Below are positions 55,690-64,000 of a stretch of DNA of 64,000 bases, one piece after another. The stretch covers positions 62,001 through 126,000 of the forward strand of contig JAGKQI010000024.1 of the NCBI GenBank assembly GCA_018806915.1, read 5' to 3'. Source of the stretch: Phytophthora colocasiae (taxonomy: Eukaryota > Oomycota > Peronosporomycetes > Peronosporales > Peronosporaceae). Each line of letters opens with the position of its first letter. Position 1 is the stretch's first letter. The notes under the pieces were generated by a model, which did no database searches, had not been told where the DNA came from, and saw nothing but the letters and a program-made list of their open reading frames with translations. The position numbers and the translations under genes were made by a program.

Positions 55690-56030
55690 CAGACGCAGAG
55701 CGTCTCGCCCGAAGGGCCTTACGACGTCTTCGCCTAGCCGAAGATCGTCTACTCGACGGAGTACGTGCCGTCGCACAAGTTTCGGCCTCTCTCGGCCCAG
55801 TGTCAGGGACACTCAGCGATCCACTCGGTCGACGACCGATGCCGCTCAGCGGAGTACGTGCCGCTGCACAATCAATGACCGTAACAGGTCCAGTGTCAGA
55901 GACACTCAGCGATCGACTTGGTCCACGACCAGTATCACTCGACGGAGTACGTGCCGCCCCACAGTTCACGGCCTGGTAAGGCCCGATGCCATCGGCATCC
56001 AGTGACGGTCCACTGACCGGCGTCACTCGG
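55690..56030 (-). repeat. E3 peptide repeat of about 31 residues, 3-4 copies
   Basis: Encodes repeats of the form CAAARTPLSGIGRRPSGSLS followed by VxDTGP. Each about 93-base unit contains a palindromic AGTGTC...GACACT. Same array, expanded, in E4 at 59022-59415. Located between protease and RT. Confidence 0.8.
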
Positions 56031-56230
56031 GTTACGTGAGCTTTGCCCACACGTTGACTCACTGCCAACCAGCGCTATGCGCTCAACAGGGCTGCGATCC
56101 TCGCACTCGGTGCTGTCCACTAACTCGACACACCGACTTCCAGCATCATTGCCGACTCGGCTCGGATGCTCGCGCCAATAGCGCTTCTGCTTCCTAGCAG
56201 AGTGTGGGTTCATGACTCGCCAAAGCTCCA

Positions 56231-56674
56231 CTAGGAGAGAAGTGCGTAGCACCTAAGGTCTTCGACCTCCAGTCGATCCCATGGCTCGTGGCGCTCCAGC
56301 CACGCCATACCAAGGATGAGGTCGTACCTCGAATCCAGGTCCAAGACCAAGCAGCGTTCCACGCTGTCGAAGTCCAGGAACTTCAGCCGTAGGTCCATGG
56401 GGACCTTGGCTGCCGTGACACGGACGCCCGTCGCTAGACGGACAGTGACGGTGTCACCTCTTCGCGCTCGAAGCGCCTCAGCATATTGCTGACTACCCTC
56501 AACGGTGGAGCGTCTGACGTAGTTGCCAGACGCTCCTGAATCGATCAACACGATCCACGGCTTCTCGAAGCCCTTCACGTCCACATGGACGACCAGCAAG
56601 CCCTGCTTGCTCACACGTTCCGTGTTCAAGAGCACGGAGCTCTTCGGGCTGGAGCCCCAGTGCCTCTCACGCAC
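56231..56674 (-). pseudogene. pol: E3 protease
   Basis: Frame with VLIDSGASGNYVRRS (catalytic DSGA intact) and LILGMAWLERHEPW. Clear gypsy aspartic protease of about 110 residues; cleaves Gag-Pol. In the sister element E4 the same motif is DSEA. Confidence 0.8.
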
Positions 56675-56898
56675 TGCAGAACTCAGTTCTTCCCCAGTAG
56701 ACCGCCCCGCGTCTACTGGGAGCCGTCGTTTCCCTGGGCAGAGCCCAAAGCGGGACTCGCGACAGGGTTGCGGCCATTCTGGCCGGCGCGCTCTTTGCGC
56801 AGAGGGCAGTTGGGCCTCAGGTGTGTGGGACTACCACACGTGTAGCACCGACGAGTGCTCATACGCTGCACCGCAGCTCGTAGCTCGGCTACTTCATC
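56675..56898 (-). pseudogene. gag: E3 gag, C-terminal remnant with zinc knuckle
   Basis: Reads EVAELRAAVQRMSTRRCYTC and the knuckle CYTCGSPTHLRPNC. The rest of gag is missing because the E4 LTR begins at 56899. Confidence 0.8.
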
Positions 56899-57321
56899 TG
56901 TAACGGGGATGTTACACGAATGTTTCTCGTTGGTGTGTGACACACGTGGATACATTTATGTGGGTACATAATAGTGTGTGACACTCATGCTACATTTATG
57001 TGGGTACATAATGGTGTGGCACACACGAGTAGATACGTAGATGGCCTCAGAGCCTCACGTTGCATTTTGATTAGGATTTAGTATGTTAGATACTAAATCC
57101 GTTACATTCAGGATTAGGGCAGTAAAGTCAATAAAAATCAGTTTGCATTTTACATAGTTAGTGTTAGTCCTTTGTTATAGGGACACTGACTCTGGTGAGT
57201 CCTGTATTTAGTGGACTACTTGGTTCTTGTATAGAACCGAAGGCTAGTGCCTTGCAAGCAGGACTCTACGAGTCCAACTAAACTTCCTCTGTGCCGTGCA
57301 CACCTACGCAGCCCCGCTGCA
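56899..57321 (+). repeat. E4 5' LTR (423 bp)
   Basis: TGTAACGGGG...CCCCGCTGCA. Contains a direct repeat at 56950-57015 (two copies of TACATTTATGTGGGTACATAA) that I do not see in the E3/E5 LTRs. Confidence 0.85.
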
Positions 57322-57323
57322 TC

Positions 57324-57340
57324 TGGTAGCACTTGTAGTC
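57324..57340 (+). promoter_or_regulatory. E4 primer-binding site
   Basis: TGGTAGCACTTGTAGTC two bases after the LTR; same primer as E1 except for one missing T. Confidence 0.7.
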
Positions 57341-57378
57341 AATCCAACTCCTGAGTTGAAGACTGTTTCTCTGTGAGA

Positions 57379-58304
57379 ATGGAGCCAGAAGCATACGCTC
57401 ACTTGACTCGAGTCAGCGGGACACGCTTAACAAGCTTACGTCCTTGCTGGGCCCGGAAGGTACGGCGCACCTTGCGTCCCAAGGGCCGGAGGCCGTCAAC
57501 GCGCGCCTCGAGGCATTTGCCTCGTACGAAAACGCTCTCGTCGAGCACATTCAGCGGAATGTAACAGGGTTACCCCTGCTCCGAGAGCTAAGCCCGTCAC
57601 GCTCAGCGTGAAGACCTTCCTCGGGAATGAGGGAGAGAACCTCCTTTTGTGGACCCGAGAGGTCGAAATGGCCATGGGGGCCGCCATGCTCCAGTTGGAG
57701 GGCAACGCGTTGCGTTTTGCTATCTCTAAGCTCGAAGGACGAGCACGAGAATGGGCCTTGACGTCTGGGACGTCGGTGGAAGCGGCCTTCCCCACATGGG
57801 GCGAGCTAAAGCGCCAAGCTCACGCAAGTGTTTGCTCCGCCTAACCAGGCGTATCGCGTGCGGTCACGCTTCCTTGCTTGTCGCCAGGGCAAGAAGGATC
57901 TGGTGGACTATGTCCAAGAGCTGCGCACGCTCATTGCTGGCATGGCTGCCGACCCTCTACCTGAGGTGGTCGCCGTGACCGTCTTCATGGAAGGCTTACG
58001 AGCTGGCGTGGCCAGGACGGAGACATTCCGTCAGAACCCCCACAGCTTCGAAGATGCTGTCAGCGTGGCATTGAATGCCGAACACAACTTTAAGTTGTCG
58101 AGGGTCGGTGCTAGCAGCACAGGGTCCGGTGGACCTGAGCCCATGGACCTCAGCTATGCTGAAGATGAGGTAGCTGAGCTACGAGGTGCGGTGCAGCGTA
58201 TGAGCACCCGCCGGTGCTATACATGCGACAGTCTCTCACACCTGAGGCCCAACCGGAGCGCACCGGCCAAAATGGCCGCAACCCTGCCGCGGGTCCCGCT
58301 TTAG
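57379..58304 (+). pseudogene. gag: E4 gag, frameshifted
   Basis: ATG at 57379 (MEPEAYAHL). Frames change near 57450-57560 and at about 57825. Capsid pieces: [20 protein letters not shown] and FRQNPHSFEDAVSVALNAEH. The zinc knuckle reads CYTCDSLSHLRPNR, so the last Cys is replaced by Arg (E3 has Cys). The final stretch is out of frame. Confidence 0.75.
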
Positions 58305-58374
58305 GCTCTGCCAAGGGAAACGCCGGCTCCCAGTAGACGCGGGGCGGTCTACTGGGGAAGAACTGAGTTCTGCA

Positions 58375-59016
58375 GTGCGTGAGAGGCACTGGGGCTCAGC
58401 CCCGAAGAGCTCCGTGCTCTTGAACACGGAACGTGTGAGCAAGCAGGGCTTGCTGGTAGTCGATGTGGACGTTAAGGGCTTCGAGAAGCCGTGGATCGTG
58501 TTGATCGATTCGGAAGCGTCTGGCAACTACGTCAGACGCTCCACCGTTGAGGGTAGTCAGCAATATGCTGAGGCGCTTCGAGCGCGAAGAGGTGACACAG
58601 TCACAGTCCGTCTAGCGACGGGCGTCCGTGTCACGGTGGCCAAGGTCCCCATGGACCTGCGGTTGAAGTTCTTGGACTTCGATAGCGTGGAACGCTGCTT
58701 GGTCCTGGACCTGGATTCGAGGTACGACCTCATCCTTGGCATGGCGTGGCTGGAGCGCCACGAGCCATGGATTGATTGGAGGTCGAAGACCTTAGGTGCT
58801 ACGCACTTCTCTCCTAGTGGAGCTTTGGCGAGTCATGAACCCACCTCTGCTAGGAAGCAGAAGCGCTATTGGCGCGAGCATCGAGCCGAGTCGGCTATGA
58901 TGCTGGAAGTCGGTGTGTCCGAGTTGGTGGACAGCACCGAGTGCGAGGACCGCAGTCCTGTTGAGCGCGTAGCGCTGGTTGACAGTGAGTCAACGTGCGG
59001 GCCAAAGCTCACGTAA
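58375..59016 (+). pseudogene. pol: E4 protease, altered active site
   Basis: 213-codon frame homologous to the E3 protease. The catalytic triplet reads DSE (VLIDSEASGNYV) where E3 has DSG. The flap and LILGMAWLERHEPW are kept. Loss of the Gly next to the catalytic Asp should inactivate a retropepsin. Confidence 0.8.
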
Positions 59017-59021
59017 CTCCC

Positions 59022-59415
59022 TGTGGGGCGGCACGTACTCCGCCGAGTGACGCCGGTCATGGACTGTCACTGGATGCCGATGGCATCGGGCCTTACCAGG
59101 CCGTGAACTGTGGGGCGGCACGTACTCCGTCGAAGTGATACTGGTCGTGGACCAAGTCGATCGCTGAGTGTCTCTGACACTGGACCTGTTACGGTCATTG
59201 ATTGTGCAGCGGCACGTACTCCGCTGAGCGGTATCGGTCGTCGACCGAGTGGATCGCAGAGTGTCACTGACACTGGGCCTGAAGGGGCCGAAACCTGTGC
59301 GGCGGCACGTACTCCGTCTAGTGACGTCGGCGGTAGACCGAGTCAGTCACTGAGTGTCACTGACACTGGGCCGGGCAAGGCCATTACCTGTGCAGCGGCA
59401 CGTACTCCGTCGAGT
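59022..59415 (+). repeat. E4 tandem 93-bp repeat (31 residues), about 4-5 units
   Basis: Unit starts at TGTG(C/G)(A/G)GCGGCACG: 59022, 59109, 59203, 59296 and 59389 (periods 87, 94, 93, 93). Encodes CAAARTPSS and SLSVTDTGP motifs. The palindromic AGTGTCACTGACACT recurs. The two units with 93-base spacing are exact in frame. Confidence 0.85.
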
Positions 59416-59486
59416 GGACGTTCGTCGGCTAGGCGACGACGTCGTAAAGGCCCCTATGGGCGAGACGCTCTGCGTCTGAGTCGTCC

Positions 59487-59873
59487 GTGACGTCAAGTGT
59501 CAACGCACGAGAGGGCTGTGGGCAGCTATACACTCTGGTTGATGGAGTGGACGGCAGTGCCGAAGGCAGCGTCCTGCTGGACGGACTGCCGAGTGTTGAC
59601 AAGCTCCTTGAGCTAGAAGAGATGTCGTTCGCCGACTTTGGCGATGCCTTGAAGGCTGGCGAACTCGCCGAGGTGGTCATCGTTCGACCTGAAGAGGAGT
59701 TAAACTCATCGTCCCTCGTTGACGAGTCCGTCTTGGCCGAGGTCAAGAAGGCGCTGAGCGCTAGGAGTGGATCGGAGATCCTCAAGAATCCCTCGGATCC
59801 CTTCTACTCCTTGCTGAAGGAATATGGAGACGTTGTCTCAAAGGAACCACCGAGTGGCCTGCCTCCTGACTGA
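59487..59873 (+). pseudogene. pol: E4 pol: linker before RT, ends at a nonsense codon
   Basis: 128-codon frame with MSFADFGDALKAGELAEVV, VRPEEELNSS and LLKEYGDVVSKEPPSGLPPD, then TGA where the related E1 frame continues (an Arg codon change is likely). The next codons give the standard RT start (HEIDLVPGTKYC). Confidence 0.75.
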
Positions 59874-60532
59874 GGCGTTCGTCACGAGATCGACTTAGTT
59901 CCCGGAACTAAATACTGCGTGACCCGGCAGTGGCCTCTTCCTAAAGAGCAATGCGACGTCATTGACGCCTTCTTCCGTGCTAAGCACGCGGCGGGTCTCG
60001 TGCGCGAGAGCAAGTCTCCGCACTCCGCGCCAACGTTCTGTGTCAGAAAGCCGAATGGCAAGTGGCGTATCGTTCACGCTTTTAACAAGCTCAACGCTGC
60101 CACGATTCCGGCGCAGACGCCGATTCCTAGGAAGGATGTTCTTCAGAACAACATGGTGGGTTGCACCATGTACAGTGCGCCTCGACTTAGTCGATGGCTA
60201 CTTATCAGCTGCTCATGCGAGCCAGTGATATTCCGCTTACAGCGGTGAGCACCCCGAGCGGTATGCTCTGGGAGTGGCTCGTCATGCCCCAAGGGCTGTC
60301 GAATGCGCCTGCAACGTTCAATCGTCTAGTGACGCAGTTGTTCAGGCCCCTACGGGCATTCGCACAGACGTACTTTGACGATGTGTTCGTCCACAGTCGT
60401 GCTGAGCACAGGAAGACTGATGTCGAGGTACACGTGGAACACGTGAGAGCTGTGCTCGAGTGCATGCGCACCAACAAGTTGTACGCCAACGCGGACAAGT
60501 GCGTCTTTGGCGCGGAAGAAATCCTTTCCTAG
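59874..60532 (+). pseudogene. pol: E4 reverse transcriptase, frameshifted
   Basis: Fingers and palm in the frame ending 60248 (TRQWPLPKEQ, SAPTFCVRKPNGKWRIVHAF). A small insertion near 60180 moves the rest to the frame 60194-60532 (YQLLMRASDIPLTAVSTPSG, MLWEWLVMPQGLSNAPATF, QTYFDDVFVHS). Catalytic YFDD is present. Confidence 0.8.
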
Positions 60533-61199
60533 GGTGCTTCATTGGAAGCATGGCCTTCGTGCTGATCCAGCAAAAGTCAAGGCCATTGTGGACTGGCCGG
60601 TTCCCTTGAACCAGAAGGACTTGCGTAAGTGGCTGGGCTTGGCCAACTACTTGCACAAGTACAGCGAGAACTACGCTGAGTTGGCTCGGCCACTGTCGGA
60701 TCTCCTTAAGAAGGATGCCGAATGGGTATGGCGTGCTGAGCACGAGAGTGCGTTCACTCGTATCAAGGATAGCCTGCTTCAGGCACCGATACTGGCGTTG
60801 CCAGACCCCGATCGTCCGTTCATCGTCGTCTGTGACGCCTCGGACTTTGCCATCGGCAGTGCTTTGCTACAAGCGGACGCCGACGGGCGCGAACGCGTCA
60901 TTGCGTTTGAGTCTCGGCAGCTCAAGGCTGCTGAGAAGAACTATCCAGTTCATGACAAGGAGCTACTTGCGATGAAGTACGCTCTCGTCAAATTCAGGGT
61001 TCACCTGCTCGGCTCCAAGCCGTTTGTGATCTACACGGATCATGCGTCACTACGCACAGCGACGCCAGTCGCCTCACCTCTCGCAGAGGATGGCCCGATG
61101 GCTCTCCTTCTTTGCGGAGTATAACTTCGAGGTGAAGTACAAGCCTGGCAGGCAGAACGTCCTCGCTGACGCGTTATCACGTCGCCCGGACTATGAGTT
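60533..61199 (+). pseudogene. pol: E4 RT thumb and RNase H
   Basis: Frame 60507-61124: DLRKWLGLANYLHKYSENYA, then CDASDFAIG, VHDKELLAMKY and YTDHASLRT. An indel near 61065 shifts to the frame from 61042, with SQRMARWLSFFAEYNFEVKY and NVLADALSRRPDY. All four acids are encoded. Confidence 0.85.
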
Positions 61200-62683
61200 A
61201 TCTCATGTCACCTCGGTGACGTCGTCCGTGACGGACATGGTTCGAGCAGCGTACGCTCAGGACGACTCTTGTGTCGCGTTGCTCCAAGCTCTGGGGAGCG
61301 ATGAGTTTAAAGACTCAAAGGTGACTCTGTCACGACGCCTAAAGGCGAGACTCCAACGCTATAGCCTGGGAGGCGGTCTACTGTACTACAGCACGGGTCA
61401 GGATGACCCACCACGTGTGGTGGTTCCTCACGATGAGGACCTGAAGTATCGTATCCTCTATGAGGCCCACGACACGCCCACAAGCGGCCACCTCGGTCGC
61501 GAGAAGACCTACGGCTCGGTGAGCTCCATGTACTGGTGGCCGAAGATGTACAAGTGGGTCAGCACATATGTGCACACGTGCGAGACGTGTCAGCGGGTTA
61601 AACCCTCGCCGCATGCGGCAGCGCCTTTGGCGAGCTTGCCTGTACCCTCTGGGTGTTGGCAGTCCATGAGTATGGACTTCGTGTTTGGCCTGCCGAAGGA
61701 TACGGCAGGCAACACGAAACGTTGTGGTCTTCGTTGACCGTCTGAGCAAGATGGCTCACCTAGCGGCTGTGCCGGACACCGTCGATGGCGCTGGTACAGC
61801 GACGATCTTTATCGATCGGGTCTTCCGTCAGCATGGGCTGCCAGAGACCATTGTCTCGGATCGAGACCCCCGTTTCACGGGTCACTTCTGGACGTCCGTC
61901 TTCAAAGTGCTTGGCACTCGACTGGACATGTCCACGGCGGATCATCCGCAGACCGACGGTCAGACTGAACGCGTGAACCGCGTCCTGGAGGACATCCTCC
62001 GCAGCGTATGCGCTGAAACGCCGAAGCGTTGGAGCGCTATGCCCTCTCGTTGAGTTCTCAATGAACAACGCGGTGCATGCCTCGACAGGCTTCACCCCGT
62101 TCTACGTGAACGGCCTTGCGCATCCGCGCGTCCCGCTCACTCCGCCACGCGGTAGCCTTGGGCTTGGTGGGGAGAGGCTGTGCCGTCGCTCGACTCGAGC
62201 TTGCTGATGTCAGCCCCCTTGCTGTTCGCAAGCAAGTCGATGACTTCCTCTCGATGAGGCTTAGCGTCTTACGCCGTGTGCGTGACACAATGGCTGAAAG
62301 CCAAGATGTTCAAAAGGAACAAGCTGATGCCAAAGGCAGAAGCAACATGTGGGAGTTCAAGGTCGGTGACCACGTTTTATTAAACGCTAAGAACTCTGCC
62401 TACACACGCAGTGTCGGCCGTCTTCAAGACGAAGTTGCGGCCGCGCTTCATTGGACCGTTCACGGTCGTGACCAAGAAGGGCCTGGCATACACGCTTGAC
62501 TTGCCAAAGCGTATGCGAACACATCCTGTGTTCTACGTGGGCTTGCTTAAGCCATATCGGGACCCTGCTCTTGTGAGTTCTGAGGCGCTGGCGCCGTCGG
62601 ACGAAGGCTGCACGGCAGCAGGTGGCAGAGCCACAGGTGGTTGCATCCGAACCAACAGGTCTTGTCGATCCGGAGCAACGTGA
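61200..62683 (+). pseudogene. pol: E4 integrase
   Basis: Zinc finger and first core Asp in the frame 61042-61737 (HDTPTSGHLGREKTYG, CETCQRVKPSP, SMDFVFGLP). Frameshift near 61720. Core in the frame 61685-62053 (IVSDRDPRFTGHFW, TDGQTERVNRV). Further shifts near 62045, 62160 and 62390. C-terminal barrel in the frame 62411-62683 (KLRPRFIGPFTVV, HPVFYVGLLKPY). DD35E residues are all encoded but not in one frame. Confidence 0.8.
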
Positions 62684-63110
62684 TGCTCGAGGTCATAGAC
62701 CCGCTGATGCAGCACCAGAGGCGACCTCAGACCGGTCCCCGCGACTCTAGGTCTCCTCGAGACCAGTCGCTAAGCTGATGGGTCGGATGACCGACGTGGT
62801 GGTCGTGCTCCTTCACCGAGCCCACGCGGGTCTGCAAGCAATGCAGCGCGTCTACACTCGCAGCGCGAGAACCCATCGACCGCTCGTCCTCCTCCTGCTC
62901 TGCTCGATGAGCAAGGTGAGCTTCACTATCACGTGGATCGCCTAATGGCGCGGCGTCGTCGCCGAGGTCACAAACCAGTATCTGGTGAAGTGGCGAGGTT
63001 ACCCTCACTCACAGAACTCGTGGGAGTTTGAGGTGCCACTACGGCAGGATTGCCCCGACGTCGTTGACGCGTATGATCGGGCACACCCGGTGTCAGACCG
63101 CCCGATGGGG
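62684..63110 (+). pseudogene. pol: E4 chromodomain and preceding linker
   Basis: The chromodomain starts in one frame near 62930 (HVDRLMARRR) and continues in another from 62970 (QYLVKWRGYPHSQNSWEFE), so one indel splits it. The linker 62684-62925 is Ser/Arg-rich and frameshifted. Confidence 0.75.
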
Positions 63111-63313
63111 TGCGACGGAGTCGCCGGGTGCCAAGCACCTCCCACTAAGGTGGGGTCCACAGGGTCGTTGCTGAGCTCAGGCTCTGACCCGTAGCTGCCG
63201 TAATACTTGCAGCGAGCACGTCGGTGCCGTCGACATGGCATCGAATGCTCAAACTGCAAGTGCAGTAGAGCTACATGCGCCTCGCGCGCGTGTTTCAAGC
63301 GGTCTATGACCAT
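63005..63313 (-). pseudogene. E4 antisense ORF, C-terminal remnant
   Basis: Short frame opposite to E4, ending SNSHEFCE-stop where the E3 antisense ORF ends SNSHEFWE-stop. Further in, IDRLKHAREAHVALLHL resembles FDRLMESCAEVDVRLARGL of E3 and SEPELS resembles PEPELG. The very end overlaps the chromodomain and is constrained by it; the inner similarity lies outside it. A TAA lies just upstream, so only a remnant is readable here. Confidence 0.35.
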
Positions 63314-64000
63314 TTAACAACACTGGCCTATGGCCCGGAGCTTCGCGATCATGAAGCGAAGATGGTTCGTGATGAACAACCGTCTTAATGACGTTCGGTC
63401 TAAGCGACAAGTGGTGATGGAAACGGATTCTATCCGATCACCTGACGCTAGAAGCGTTCAATGGGTATGACTATGTCGTGAGGCACTGTGGATGCCAGGG
63501 ATGCCAATGCATTGGACCCCGCATGCTGCATAGCAGTAGGAGTGTAGGTAAGCTCCTCCTGAGCGACAGCTTAGCTGTCTGGTGCTCGTTGTCGTGTCTA
63601 CGACTGTGCTGAGCACGTGTATTCACAAGACACAGTGTCTGTGACACATAGTGGCGCTTGCGCCTGCTTCAAGGACAACTTGGGCATCAAGCCCTGCACA
63701 CAGTGCTCATCCGAGGGTCACATTAACTGTGAAGCGAGTGGGCCCCACTGCCGTGTGGTTCGTGGAACTGTTGGGAGCCTGAAGGCTTGCCCTGTGGATC
63801 ACTGATCCAGTAGTATCATAGATACGCCACCTGTGGCCATCTTTCCACGCCCGTAGAGCCCCATGACTCGAGCCAGTAGGCTCCTATGCTTGATAAGCAT
63901 TGTGCCCAAGTGTGTACCAAGTGGCATCGCGTACGGAGGCGTGTAACACGCACGAGAGACAGCGCCGTCCGCGCAAGGCAAGGTGCCGTGGCCATCGGCC
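63314..64000 (+). other. E4 3' region, no supported gene
   Basis: Between the chromodomain and the (unseen) 3' LTR. Only short frames on either strand. It contains several inverted repeats and a cysteine-rich short frame at 63617-63805 that I take to be chance. In E3 and E1 this position holds the antisense ORF. Confidence 0.5.

Larger units (their letters stand above)
50256..56898 (-). mobile_element. E3: minus-strand chromodomain gypsy element, 5' end cut by E4
   Basis: From right to left: end of gag, protease, repeat spacer, RT, RNase H, integrase, chromodomain, region with antisense ORF on the plus strand, polypurine tract, 3' LTR. Its gag stops at 56898, where the 5' LTR of E4 begins. 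Same family as E4 (shared gag, protease and RT wording) and as E5. Confidence 0.9.
56899..64000 (+). mobile_element. E4: plus-strand chromodomain gypsy element, runs off the window
   Basis: 5' LTR, PBS, gag, protease, repeat spacer, RT, RNase H, integrase and chromodomain, then about 900 bases with no clear sense gene; the 3' LTR is not reached. It lies in inverted orientation to its relative E3, in whose gag it inserted. Damaged by many indels, by a nonsense change before RT and by changes in the protease site and zinc knuckle. Confidence 0.9.

Noticed and set aside
63617..63805. Cysteine-rich 62-codon frame in the E4 3' region, secreted-peptide-like
   Set aside because: No signal peptide, no second copy in the window to test, and the cysteines come from palindromic TGC/GCA stretches.

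Overview
The window is a eukaryotic heterochromatin-like block made almost entirely of nested Ty3/gypsy LTR retrotransposons with chromodomains. Only the first ~1.5 kb looks like something else. An oomycete (Phytophthora or downy mildew type) is the best guess. The reasons are the chromodomain gypsy style, one family carrying two RNase H domains (a combination described for oomycete gypsy elements as well as plant Tat elements), short compact ORFs and GC-rich codon use. I cannot prove the species from sequence alone. There are no bacterial genes, CRISPR arrays or rRNA, and no complete tRNA gene.

Layout. 1-1512: a coiled-coil ORF on the minus strand plus a doubtful open frame. 1513-2621: 3' fragment of a minus-strand gypsy element (E5; LTR, polypurine tract, antisense ORF), cut by element E1. 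2622-50255: E1, a plus-strand gypsy element (5' LTR, PBS, gag, protease, RT, RNase H, integrase, chromodomain, antisense ORF, polypurine tract, partial 3' LTR), split inside its integrase gene by E2. 8193-47740: E2, a 39.5-kb tandem array of a minus-strand gypsy element (LTR-internal-LTR-internal-LTR-internal-LTR: four LTRs, three ~11-kb internal regions) bounded by a CATG target duplication. 50256-56898: E3, a minus-strand element of the E5 family inserted in the 3' LTR of E1. 56899-64000: E4, a plus-strand relative of E3 inserted in the gag of E3 and running off the window. Insertion order is therefore E1 then E3 then E4, with E2 independently inside E1; E1 also post-dates E5.

How the parts work. 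Each element encodes Gag (assembly, nucleic acid binding) and Pol (protease, reverse transcriptase, RNase H, integrase), with a C-terminal chromodomain that probably guides integration to silent chromatin. E2 adds a second RNase H, while its original RNase H has lost catalytic aspartates. In addition, E1, E2 and E3/E5 each carry a long ORF on the opposite strand between the chromodomain and the 3' LTR, read from the LTR back into the element. In E2 this antisense gene can be joined in frame through a ~61-nt intron-like segment. Most copies are broken by single-base indels, often in G or C runs, so some breaks may be sequencing errors.

Three signals stand out. (1) The coding sequence of E1 is saturated with near-perfect short inverted repeats built largely in codons of conserved protein motifs. 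(2) Antisense protein genes occur at the same position in separate gypsy families. (3) E2 has an extreme excess of the palindrome GATC throughout.
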